Source: SIG480 sp045586595 (GTDB taxonomy: Bacteria > Bacillota > Clostridia > Oscillospirales > JAAYXM01). Taken from it: 64,000 nucleotides of DNA. The DNA lies in contig JAZNAQ010000011.1 of NCBI GenBank assembly GCA_045586595.1, forward strand, positions 6,402 through 70,401, given 5' to 3'. Positions 35,623 through 43,496 of this stretch are shown here, piece after piece; position 1 is the first letter of the stretch, and every line of letters begins with the position of its first letter. The notes under the pieces are model-generated. The model saw nothing but the letters and a program-made list of their open reading frames with translations, ran no database searches and was not told the origin of the DNA. The translations under genes were made by a program, and so were the position numbers.

Positions 35623-36703
35623 ATTTATTATTGCTTATCTTGCTGTCTATGCGCTCACGCATTACCCCTATTCTTCTTATTATCGCACGGTAGTTTGACT
35701 GCAAACTTTCAATCAGCTTTGCCGTCTTGGGCTTAAACATCATATCAAGCTTGCCGACAAAGTCACACCTCTCACCGGCAAAACCCGCCTTAAACCTTAT
35801 AAGCCCGTCAAGGGTAGTCTTCTCCATATCCCCCGTTATGCCACGGAAGTCATAGATGTTGCAGTTGTTTTCAATAGTCCATTTTATCATTTCCCACTGC
35901 ATCATGTAGTTTGGCATTCTGTTTCGCTCGCGGTTACTGCTTGCGCCGTAAAGGTACCATACTTTATCCCCGTAAAGAATAGCTATAGCGCCGGAGATCA
36001 CCTGTCCCTCATACTCCATAAGATAAAGGCGAAGGTTATCCGGTGCCAAGGCGTCATACATATCCTCAAAATACTTCAGGCTTCTCGCTATAAAGCCATC
36101 ACGCGCAGCAGTCTCTTTCATTATTTCAACAAAGGCAGGCAGGTCTTCCTTAGTGCCTATTCTGCTAGTAACTCCTTTTTTGACTGAGAGACGTACATTA
36201 TAGCGTGTTTTTGAGTGAAATGCGGCAAAGACCTCTTCTTCGTTTCTGCCGTTTATCGGAAGGCGGAAAACATACCGTGCCTGTAAGTATTCAGGGCGGT
36301 GTTTGGTATTATTAACCGAAAAGCCTGCCTGACACAGTTCTGAGAGATATGGGTCTTCTTCAGTTATATCAGGGTCTATCGAAAGCTCGTATGCGTTATA
36401 CTTATCGCCAAGCTTTCTGCTTTCTGCAAGGAGTTCGAGAAGAGTTGCAGTGTCCCCGTCGTTTGTTACGGGGCCACGCGGGCAATACATATGGGTATAC
36501 TTGGTTTTTGGTACACGGCTTGTCATGATAAGCATACTGCCGAGAACGTTACCAGCCTCATCAACCGCCATAAAAGCATCATACTTCCACGGTTTTTTAA
36601 ACTCAGCCCACTTGAGCGACTTTACAAAATGGCCTCTGGGGTGTGAGGACACAAACTCCTCATATTTTTCAGCACTCTTTTCATCGATTACATATTCTAT
36701 CAT
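35621..36703 (-). CDS. FemAB-family peptidyltransferase, copy 1
   Basis: FemX/FemAB enzymes add amino acids from aminoacyl-tRNA to the peptidoglycan stem peptide. The 360 residues show the double GNAT fold motifs HFVKSLKWAEFK, YCPRGPV, AFHSKTRYNVRLSVKKGV, KETAARDGFIARS and YDFRGITGD. It is a paralogue of the upstream gene (about the same length and motifs), and its ribosome site GGAGGAAG overlaps that gene's end. The transferred residue is unknown. Confidence 0.9.
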   Translation of the reverse strand: MIEYVIDEKSAEKYEEFVSSHPRGHFVKSLKWAEFKKPWKYDAFMAVDEAGNVLGSMLIMTSRVPKTKYTHMYCPRGPVTNDGDTATLLELLAESRKLGDKYNAYELSIDPDITEEDPYLSELCQAGFSVNNTKHRPEYLQARYVFRLPINGRNEEEVFAAFHSKTRYNVRLSVKKGVTSRIGTKEDLPAFVEIMKETAARDGFIARSLKYFEDMYDALAPDNLRLYLMEYEGQVISGAIAILYGDKVWYLYGASSNRERNRMPNYMMQWEMIKWTIENNCNIYDFRGITGDMEKTTLDGLIRFKAGFAGERCDFVGKLDMMFKPKTAKLIESLQSNYRAIIRRIGVMRERIDSKISNNK

Positions 36704-36708
36704 AATCT

Positions 36709-37755
36709 CTACTTCCTCCCCATTATTTTTCTCAAAAGTTGCGCTGCGTCCTTAGCTGTATTTATTGCAAAATCGGTAAAGCGGTCATACACAATGTCTA
36801 TACGCCCGACAAAAGAGCAAAGCTCGCCGCCAAAACGTTTTTTAAAGCGCATAAGACCGTCTATGGGTTTTAGCTTATCTCCCTCTCCTGCAATACCACG
36901 CATATCATATAATGTGCATGAATTATCACGCGACCAGCGCATCATCTCCCACTGCATAAGAAAGTTAGGGAGTGTTTCTTTATGTTCATCATTACTCCCG
37001 GCATACATATGCCAGGTCTTTTTGCCGCAACGAATGAGCACCGAGCCCGCTATAGGTCTCCCCTCACACTCAACAATAAAGAGTTTTACCATATCATCGC
37101 CCAGAGAATCGTACATATCAAAGAAGTAGTCCTCACCCCGCGCTGTAAAGCCATCACGCTTTGCAGTATCTGCAAGCAGGGCGCAGAATATCGGTATGTC
37201 GTCTCTCGTACCCAGCCTGCACACAGCATCGCTTTTGATTGATGTACGCACGCTGTAACGAGCTTTTGAATGATACGATGACATCAATTCATCATCTGTT
37301 TTATCAACATTAATCCGATATACAGCAAATGGCTGTAGTATACCGTTATCACGCGAATTGTCACCAATACGTGCTCCGTGTTCTTTAAAGCAATCTATCC
37401 AGGCCGCATTGTTTTCGCCTATATCAGGGTCAAGCGTCAGCTTATATGCTCCCACCTCACAGGCAAGCTCACCCGCACCGTAAAGAAGCTCGCCAAGCGT
37501 TTCTGCATCATCTCTTGAACACACCGGCCCGCGCGGACAGTACAGAAACTTCTTTTTTGTACGCCGCACATCCTGAACAAGCATAAGCATTACGCCGCGA
37601 ACATTGCCTTCACCGTCAAGTGACATCAGCGCAAAGCTCTTTTGCTTCTTTTTAAACTCTGCCCACCGAAGGGACTGCATAAAATGCCCCGCTTCGTGAG
37701 TTTCGAGAAAACGGCTGTATTTTTCATAATCATCGGTTGTAACGCGTTTTATCAT
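36709..37755 (-). CDS. FemAB-family peptidyltransferase, copy 2
   Basis: The 348-residue paralogue shows HFMQSLRWAEFK, YCPRGPV, YHSKARYSVRTSIKSD, ADTAKRDGFTARG and YDMRGIAGEGDK at the same places as copy 1. Two adjacent copies suggest sequential addition of two bridge residues, as FemA and FemB do in staphylococci; here that is inferred. Ribosome site GAGGC. Confidence 0.9.
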   Translation of the reverse strand: MIKRVTTDDYEKYSRFLETHEAGHFMQSLRWAEFKKKQKSFALMSLDGEGNVRGVMLMLVQDVRRTKKKFLYCPRGPVCSRDDAETLGELLYGAGELACEVGAYKLTLDPDIGENNAAWIDCFKEHGARIGDNSRDNGILQPFAVYRINVDKTDDELMSSYHSKARYSVRTSIKSDAVCRLGTRDDIPIFCALLADTAKRDGFTARGEDYFFDMYDSLGDDMVKLFIVECEGRPIAGSVLIRCGKKTWHMYAGSNDEHKETLPNFLMQWEMMRWSRDNSCTLYDMRGIAGEGDKLKPIDGLMRFKKRFGGELCSFVGRIDIVYDRFTDFAINTAKDAAQLLRKIMGRK

Positions 37756-37792
37756 AACTATGCCTCAAACACAATATTTATATATTCATTTT

Positions 37793-37822
37793 ATTTTATC
37801 ATATATATATGGTAAAATGCAA
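37793..37822 (-). promoter_or_regulatory. Promoter of the femAB pair
   Basis: On the minus strand TTGCAT (37817-37822), 18 bases, TAAAAT (37793-37798), just after the terminator of the Cys-rich gene. Confidence 0.55.
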
Positions 37823-37856
37823 CAAGCACCGCTTGTTTTTTCAAAAGCGGTGCTTG
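37823..37856 (-). terminator. Terminator of the Cys-rich gene
   Basis: Arms CAAGCACCGCTT / AAGCGGTGCTTG with a ten-base loop, 14 bases past the stop. Confidence 0.85.
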
Positions 37857-37870
37857 CTTATTAAGACCTA

Positions 37871-38071
37871 TTAGTTGCAGGAGCGATTTCTTCTGTAGGG
37901 GCAATCATCGCAATCGCAGTGATTGCAGCAGTTATCCCTATAATCATCCTGTCGTTCACAGCTATCAGCGCCGCCTGCATCTACATATCTCATTCTTACA
38001 TTCTGGCAGAGAGAGTTTCTTCTGTTATTGTTGCATCTGTTGCAGCAAAAAAAATTTGAAAAAAGGCACAT
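37871..38071 (-). CDS. Cysteine-rich 66-residue protein
   Basis: From the ATG at 38071, preceded by GAGGAGG, the product has 12 Cys in 66 residues, with CC pairs and CxxC/CxC spacings (FFCCNRC; NCCNHCDCDDC), plus many Asn, Arg and Asp. An upstream ATG at 38104 is in frame but the ribosome site lies after it. There is no signal peptide or membrane helix. It might bind metal or form disulphide-linked spore-coat material; neither is shown. Confidence 0.65.
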   Translation of the reverse strand: MCLFSNFFCCNRCNNNRRNSLCQNVRMRYVDAGGADSCERQDDYRDNCCNHCDCDDCPYRRNRSCN

Positions 38072-38162
38072 GGGTGCTTCCTCCTCACAAAACTTTGCGG
38101 ACAACTTTTCTTGTCCGCCCCATTATATGCAAAGAGTTTTAATAGTGTTAACATATCGCGAA

Positions 38163-38191
38163 TTGCCATATTGTTTGAAATGTGTTATAAT
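38163..38191 (+). promoter_or_regulatory. Promoter of the AI-2E family gene
   Basis: TTGCCA (38163-38168), 17 bases, TATAAT (38186-38191). Confidence 0.75.
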
Positions 38192-38226
38192 CTGCGTGTT
38201 AAAAGTTTATGATTGGATGGAAATTT

Positions 38227-39393
38227 ATGAAAGTAAAATGGACAGAAGAAACCACATCACGGGTTGTAGCATATTCAGCAGTACTTATCATTGCTATAGC
38301 ATTTTATTTTTTAATCGAAAACATTGGCGGAATATTTAATACTCTAAAGGACTTTTGGAGTATTCTTTCACCCTTTATTATCGGTTTTGTCATAGCGTAC
38401 CTCCTCACCCGACCGGTAAATTCTCTGCAAAAATTTTTAAACCGCCTTTTTTTCAAAAAAACAAAAAAGCAGCATTCGATAAACCGCGGAATCTCTATCG
38501 CAGCGGTAATTATACTTGTTCTTATAATCCTCGCTCTCGTTGTGTATTCGATTGTCCCTCAGCTTGTTGACAGCGTTACGACACTTGCAAAAAACGCAGA
38601 TGGGTATATCAAATCAATCAACACTCTGTTGGATAAAACTTTTTCTCATTTTAATATAGACGCAAGCTTCTTAAACGATTTTCTCGGCTCGTCTCAGGAG
38701 CTCTTCAAAAAGCTTACCGAATACATTGCCGCAGGGCTGCCGAAACTCCTCGATTTCTCGGTTTCAATCGGCTCGGGTATTTCAAACTTTTTTATCGGTT
38801 TCATCATTTCAATATATATGCTCAGTGGAAAGGAGCGTTTTTCCGCTCAGATAAAAAAATTGCTTTTCGCGCTGTTTCCTAAAAAGTTTGTCGACGAAAC
38901 GGTTTCTGCCTTTAGATATATGCACGAAACATTCGGAAAGTATTTTTCCGGTCAAATTCTTGACAGCTTAATTCTCGGAATAATATGCTTTATCCTCATG
39001 TCTATATTCAAAATGGAATATGCACTTCTCATTAGCATGATTATTATGATAACTAATTTCATACCGTTTGTCGGCCCGTTTATAGGAGCTATTCCAAGTG
39101 CATTTATCCTGCTTATGGTTAATCCCGCAAAAGCAATCTGGTTCATTGTTATGATTATAGTCCTGCAACAGCTTGACGGAAATGTACTCGCGCCTAAAAT
39201 AGTGGGCAAAACCACGGGTTTGTCCTCTTTCTGGGTTGTATTCTCAATTCTTGTAGGCGGCGGGCTTTTCGGTGTAGCAGGAGTTATTCTCGCAGTCCCC
39301 GCATTTTCTGTTGTATATACATTCACCAAGCGGTATATCGAATCCCGGCTCAAGACAAAAGGATTATCCTCAAACACAAGAGATTATTACTAA
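38227..39393 (+). CDS. AI-2E family transporter
   Basis: A 388-residue protein with about eight membrane helices. FIIGFVIAYLLTRPVN near the N-terminus and FVGPFIGAIPSAFILLM / LDGNVLAPKIVGKTTGLSSF near the C-terminus are the family's core motifs. Members export AI-2, ions or other solutes, so the substrate is open. The ATG at 38227 follows GGATGG; an in-frame ATG at 38209 has no site. Confidence 0.88.
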   Translation: MKVKWTEETTSRVVAYSAVLIIAIAFYFLIENIGGIFNTLKDFWSILSPFIIGFVIAYLLTRPVNSLQKFLNRLFFKKTKKQHSINRGISIAAVIILVLIILALVVYSIVPQLVDSVTTLAKNADGYIKSINTLLDKTFSHFNIDASFLNDFLGSSQELFKKLTEYIAAGLPKLLDFSVSIGSGISNFFIGFIISIYMLSGKERFSAQIKKLLFALFPKKFVDETVSAFRYMHETFGKYFSGQILDSLILGIICFILMSIFKMEYALLISMIIMITNFIPFVGPFIGAIPSAFILLMVNPAKAIWFIVMIIVLQQLDGNVLAPKIVGKTTGLSSFWVVFSILVGGGLFGVAGVILAVPAFSVVYTFTKRYIESRLKTKGLSSNTRDYY

Positions 39394-39396
39394 AAG

Positions 39397-39432
39397 AAAA
39401 GAAGCTTCGCGTTTTGTTGCGAAGCTTCTTTT
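39397..39432. terminator. Bidirectional terminator between AI-2E and rluB-like
   Basis: Perfect 14-base arms AAAAGAAGCTTCGC / GCGAAGCTTCTTTT with an eight-base loop; it touches the rluB-like stop. Confidence 0.9.
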
Positions 39433-40133
39433 TATAATGATTTTAAATATTTTACCTCACGCTCTGTAAGGTGACGCCACCTTCCCGCAGGCATTTTCTC
39501 AAGGGCAAGGTCTCCGATTGTTACACGCTTTAAGCGAATCACCTGAAGGTTTGCCGCTTCACACATACGCCGTATCTGGCGGTTTCTACCCTCTCGAATT
39601 ACTATGTGCAAAAGCCCGCCGTCAGAGTTTTCGCGAAGCACTGTTACATCTGCCGGCCGCGTTTCTTTTCCGTCAATCATTATTGGAGATTTAAGTGTTG
39701 TCAGCGAGTCCTCGAGGTGTCCGCGTACTGTTACAATATATCCCTTTGGAATATCATGCGACGGGTGAGTAAGGCGATATGTCAGTTCACCGTCATTTGT
39801 CATAAGCAACAAACCCTCTGAATTATAATCAAGCCTGCCGACCGGGTGCACTCGCGTACCAACATCAACAAGCTCACTCACAGTTTTTCTGTCATGCTCG
39901 TCGTCAAGTGTTGTTATATAACCTCTAGGCTTGTTAAGCATTATATAATACTTGGTTGCCCCCGAAATTACCTTTCCGCAAACTTCAATAACATCACTTG
40001 AAGCATCTGCCTTATCGCCCAAAGACGCAACAGCTCCGTTAACCCTAACCTTACCGTCAATTATAAGTTTTTCAGCGTTGCGTCTTGAACACTCTCCGCA
40101 CGCTGCTATTATCTTCTGCAATCTTTCAAGCAT
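39432..40133 (-). CDS. 16S/23S rRNA pseudouridine synthase, RluB/RsuA family
   Basis: An N-terminal S4 domain (ERLQKIIAACGECSRRNAEKLI) precedes the catalytic domain with GRLDYNSEGLLLMTNDG, whose Asp is the catalytic residue, and a C-terminal REGRNRQIRRMCEA. 233 residues fits RluB (23S U2605) more than RsuA, but position specificity is inferred. Ribosome site GGAGAG. Confidence 0.9.
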   Translation of the reverse strand: MLERLQKIIAACGECSRRNAEKLIIDGKVRVNGAVASLGDKADASSDVIEVCGKVISGATKYYIMLNKPRGYITTLDDEHDRKTVSELVDVGTRVHPVGRLDYNSEGLLLMTNDGELTYRLTHPSHDIPKGYIVTVRGHLEDSLTTLKSPIMIDGKETRPADVTVLRENSDGGLLHIVIREGRNRQIRRMCEAANLQVIRLKRVTIGDLALEKMPAGRWRHLTEREVKYLKSL

Positions 40134-40172
40134 TTATATCTCTCCGTCTGAATTTGTTGTTTATAAAAATTA

Positions 40173-40907
40173 TTACCAATCACCCAACTCATACATCACA
40201 GCAGTACACGCCGCGAGCGGTGCGGTTTCCGTTCTGAGTATTCTTGGGCCGAGCGTGACTGTGCTTATGCCATTTTCCCGTGCTGTCATCGCCTCTGAAT
40301 CATCAAAGCCGCCCTCAGGGCCAACAATTATGTTGATTCTCTTTTTTGAAGATGCTGTTAAGACATCTCGAAGTTTTATATTTTCTTCGCACTCATACGG
40401 CATTATGTTAAGCGCGTCTTCACACCCTACCATACTCGCAACAGCCTCATTAAAGCTAATCATACTGCAAACCTCAGGGATAACCCCTCGCCCGCTCTGC
40501 TTGGCTGCCTCGGCTGCAATCTTTTGCCACCTTATGATTTTTTTATCGCCGTCAGATGGCCGGCTCACCGCGCGCTTTGTTATAACGGGAACAATTTTAG
40601 AAACGCCGAGCTCAACACATTTTTGTACTATATAATCCATCTTGTCGCTCTTTGGCATTCCTTGATACAGAGTAATCTCCAAATCAGCCTCTGCACGGTT
40701 TTGTTCGCTTTCTACTATATCTGCAACAACCCGGTCAGCAGAAATTTCAATTATTTTACATTCATAGTCAGTTTTGCACTTGTCGCACACGGTCAAAGTA
40801 TCGTCAATTCGGAGCCGAAGCACCTTTGCAATATGCTTTACGTCATCGCCCGTAATATAAACTTTATTGTCTGTAATCTGACTTTTGTCAACGAAAAACC
40901 TCGGCAA
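40173..40907 (-). CDS. rsmE: 16S rRNA (uracil1498-N3)-methyltransferase
   Basis: A SPOUT-fold methyltransferase. The PUA-like N-terminus (DDVKHIAKVLRLRIDD) and the knot motifs IIVGPEGGFDDSE and VTLGPRILRTETAPLAA are diagnostic; 244 residues is normal. The TTG start follows AAAGGGTGC. Probably cotranscribed with the pseudouridine synthase 39 bases downstream. Confidence 0.95.
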   Translation of the reverse strand: MPRFFVDKSQITDNKVYITGDDVKHIAKVLRLRIDDTLTVCDKCKTDYECKIIEISADRVVADIVESEQNRAEADLEITLYQGMPKSDKMDYIVQKCVELGVSKIVPVITKRAVSRPSDGDKKIIRWQKIAAEAAKQSGRGVIPEVCSMISFNEAVASMVGCEDALNIMPYECEENIKLRDVLTASSKKRINIIVGPEGGFDDSEAMTARENGISTVTLGPRILRTETAPLAACTAVMYELGDW

Positions 40908-40995
40908 TTAAAAGCACCCTTTCGGCCATGAGTATTTTTTACAATTATACCAAACTTCATAAGGTTTTACAAGAAATCTTTTAAGCATTTGACTA

Positions 40996-41024
40996 TTTAC
41001 AATAAAACAGAACTCTGATATTAT
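40996..41024 (+). promoter_or_regulatory. Promoter of the SemiSWEET-like gene
   Basis: TTTACA (40996-41001), 17 bases, TATTAT (41019-41024). Confidence 0.6.
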
Positions 41025-41047
41025 TTTCAAAAAAGGAGGATGCTTAT

Positions 41048-41350
41048 ATGTCAGAATTATTGGAAATTGCAATGATAGTAAGTTTCGGTGCTTCCTGGCC
41101 GATGGGGGTAATAAAATCCTATAAGGCGAGAACAGCAAAGGGCAAGAGCCTTGCATTTCTGTGCCTGATTCTTTTCGGCTATGTTGCAGGTATTGCTTCA
41201 AAGTTTATGAACCCTTCATATATGGCAGAATTCAGCTCAAAGTGGTATGTACTTTTCTTCTATATATTAAACTTTGTTATGGTTGCTGCAGACCTCGGCA
41301 TATACTTCAGAAACAGGCGACTTGATAAGACAAACGGCGTGATTGCATAG
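41048..41350 (+). CDS. Three-helix PQ-loop/SemiSWEET-like membrane protein
   Basis: The 100-residue product has three membrane helices. SFGASWPMGVIKSYKARTAKGKSLAF matches the PQ-loop layout (Pro then a Ser/Thr-Ala-Lys-Gly-Lys-Ser turn) of SemiSWEET transporters, though the Gln of the PQ pair is replaced by Met. Such proteins act as dimers moving sugars; the substrate is unknown. Ribosome site AAAGGAGGA. It is monocistronic, followed by the separate trpB promoter. Confidence 0.7.
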   Translation: MSELLEIAMIVSFGASWPMGVIKSYKARTAKGKSLAFLCLILFGYVAGIASKFMNPSYMAEFSSKWYVLFFYILNFVMVAADLGIYFRNRRLDKTNGVIA

Positions 41351-41369
41351 CTCATTTTCATATTTTCTA

Positions 41370-41398
41370 TTGACAAGCAAAAAACAAAATGATATAAT
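41370..41398 (+). promoter_or_regulatory. Consensus promoter of the T-box/trpB transcript
   Basis: TTGACA (41370-41375), 17 bases, TATAAT (41393-41398): a perfect sigma-A match. Confidence 0.9.
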
Positions 41399-41420
41399 GC
41401 TTTACAAGTTAATACACTAA

Positions 41421-41694
41421 ACCGTTGAAGCGGAGATAAAGGTGATTATGCTTCCACAGAGAGCCCGCGGCGCTGAGAGTCGGGTGAAAAACAAGTCATC
41501 AAATGGACCGCTGAGGGTGCAGTCAAATGCGGTTTTCCGCAGAGTATTCTGCAACGTGCAGGCATACGTCAGTTGCCGGGGATATATTGGTATCCTGCCA
41601 AGCGCACGGCAAGTTGCCGTGAATCAAGGTGGCACCGCGGATAAGTTTTTATTCGTCCTTGACAGATAATACACTTCTGTCAAGGGCGTTTTTG
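41421..41694 (+). promoter_or_regulatory. T-box riboswitch, tryptophan specifier, with terminator
   Basis: The T-box motif AAGGTGGCACCGCGG is at 41626-41640. Stem I closes by pairing AGCGG (41429-41433) with CCGCT (41508-41512), and the specifier position just before it reads TGG-A (41504-41506), the Trp codon. A terminator with 13-base arms (41654-41666 and 41676-41688, core CCTTGACAGA) and a T-run follows. Uncharged tRNA-Trp should favour the antiterminator and read-through into trpB. This fills the 395-base gap before trpB. Confidence 0.93.
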
Positions 41695-41745
41695 TTTCTC
41701 TTCTAAAATATCTGAATACTTTTAAAATTCATGGAGGAAATTGCT

Positions 41746-42963
41746 ATGACACACAACAACATAAACTTTGACACATACTTCAAAAACTATCCCGACAAAG
41801 ACGGTTTCTTCGGCAAATACGGCGGAGCATATATCCCCAACGATTTAAAAAAAGCAATGGAAGAAATCACCGAGGCATACTTTACAATCTGCAAATCAAG
41901 CAAATTCATAAGCGAGCTTCGCAGAATCCGCAAGGAGTTCCAAGGCCGCCCTACCCCTGTTTCTTATCTTGAACGCCTTTCCTCAACGCTCGGCAATGTC
42001 CAGCTGTATGTAAAACGAGAAGACTTAAACCACACCGGTGCTCACAAGCTCAATCACTGTATGGGCGAAGCACTGCTTGCCAAATACATGGGCAAGAAAA
42101 AGGTCATTGCAGAAACAGGCGCAGGCCAGCACGGCGTTGCTCTTGCCACTGCCGCGGCATACTTCGGCCTTGAGTGTGATATTTACATGGGCGCCGTTGA
42201 CATCAAGAAGCAGGCTCCCAATGTCGCAAGAATGAAAATTCTCGGTGCAAACGTAATTGAAGTAACCCACGGCCTTGCAACGCTTAAAGAAGCAGTAGAC
42301 GCGGCATTTGAGGCATATGCGAAGGATTATAAAAACAGCATCTACTGCATAGGCTCAGTTGTCGGCCCGCATCCGTTCCCGATGATGGTGCGCGACTTCC
42401 AGAGCGTTGTCGGCATTGAGGCAAGAGAACAATTTGTATCAATGACAGGTGAACTTCCCGACGCCATTGTTGCATGTGTCGGAGGAGGCTCAAATGCGGC
42501 GGGCTTCTTCGCGGGCTTCTTAAATGACCCTGTTGATATTTACGGCGTCGAGCCGCTTGGTAAGGGGCCGAAGCTCGGTGACCACGCAGCAAGCCTTCAG
42601 TACGGAACAGAAGGCGTTATGCATGGTTTTAACAGTATAATGCTCAAAGATGAAAACGGCGAGCCCGCACCGGTTTACTCCGTAGCAAGCGGTCTTGACT
42701 ATCCCTCCTCCGGCCCTGAGCACGCATTCCTCCACGACATTGGAAGAGTAAAGTACGATGTTGCGTCTGACGATGAAACAATAGACGCGTTCTTTACACT
42801 TTCAAGGCTTGAGGGTATAATCCCTGCCATAGAGAGCTCTCACGCTGTTGCTTATGCAATGAGGCTTGCAAAGGAAATGGGAAAGGGCTCAATCCTCATC
42901 AACCTCTCCGGTCGCGGCGACAAGGACATGGACTATATCATAGAAAACTACGGCATAAGATAA
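41746..42963 (+). CDS. trpB: Tryptophan synthase beta chain (stand-alone)
   Basis: TrpB joins indole and serine to make tryptophan with PLP. KREDLNHTGAHKLNH contains the PLP lysine (Lys101), followed by ETGAGQHG, the GGGSNA phosphate loop and the C-terminal NLSGRGDKD. 405 residues is normal. The ATG at 41746 follows GGAGG; the ATG at 41731 lies within that region. No trpA or other trp genes are adjacent, so the enzyme may salvage indole. Confidence 0.95.
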   Translation: MTHNNINFDTYFKNYPDKDGFFGKYGGAYIPNDLKKAMEEITEAYFTICKSSKFISELRRIRKEFQGRPTPVSYLERLSSTLGNVQLYVKREDLNHTGAHKLNHCMGEALLAKYMGKKKVIAETGAGQHGVALATAAAYFGLECDIYMGAVDIKKQAPNVARMKILGANVIEVTHGLATLKEAVDAAFEAYAKDYKNSIYCIGSVVGPHPFPMMVRDFQSVVGIEAREQFVSMTGELPDAIVACVGGGSNAAGFFAGFLNDPVDIYGVEPLGKGPKLGDHAASLQYGTEGVMHGFNSIMLKDENGEPAPVYSVASGLDYPSSGPEHAFLHDIGRVKYDVASDDETIDAFFTLSRLEGIIPAIESSHAVAYAMRLAKEMGKGSILINLSGRGDKDMDYIIENYGIR

Positions 42964-42968
42964 TTATA

Positions 42969-43006
42969 AAAAATCACACAACCGTTTTTACGGTTGTGTG
43001 ATTTTT
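42969..43006. terminator. Bidirectional terminator between trpB and the DUF212 gene
   Basis: Perfect 17-base arms with core ATCACACAACCGT / ACGGTTGTGTGAT and a TTTT loop. Confidence 0.92.
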
Positions 43007-43008
43007 CT

Positions 43009-43470
43009 TTAAAAGAGTATGTGATACATCAGAAAGGCATTGGCTACACCAAGAAGAATACCCGATGCCACCTGCACAGGGGTATGCCCAACAAACTCCT
43101 TGAGCTTAACCTCGGGTAGCTCCTTCGCGGCAAGCACATTAAACGAATCTATTATTTCATTTAAAAGCACCGCCTGCTTACCGGTTTCAAGCCTTACTCC
43201 CATTGCATCATGGCAAACGATAATTGCAAGAATTATGCTTAAAGCAAATTCAAAGCAATGAGTGCCGTATACAATCCCACATATTGTTGCAAGCGACGAC
43301 ACCGTGGCAGAATGTCCACTCGGCATACCGCCGTCGCCAAACAGGCGAGCAATATCAAACTTTTTATATATTATGGCATGTATTATCACCTTGAGCACCT
43401 GAGCGAGAAGCCACGAGGTTACACCCGTAACAAGAAAAGGGTTGGTGATTAAATCAACGAGCCATTTCAT
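43009..43470 (-). CDS. Divergent PAP2 (DUF212/YuiD) family membrane protein
   Basis: A 153-residue membrane protein with GDGGMPSGHSATVSSLAT and CHDAMGVRLETGKQA, the conserved core of the DUF212 family related to vanadium-haloperoxidase/PAP2 phosphatases. The biological substrate is unknown. The ATG at 43470 is eight bases after GGGAGA; the ATG at 43479 directly abuts the site. Lies 26 bases after tex in the same orientation. Confidence 0.88.
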   Translation of the reverse strand: MKWLVDLITNPFLVTGVTSWLLAQVLKVIIHAIIYKKFDIARLFGDGGMPSGHSATVSSLATICGIVYGTHCFEFALSIILAIIVCHDAMGVRLETGKQAVLLNEIIDSFNVLAAKELPEVKLKEFVGHTPVQVASGILLGVANAFLMYHILF

Positions 43471-43496
43471 ACTATTCATCTCCCGAATGTTTTATT

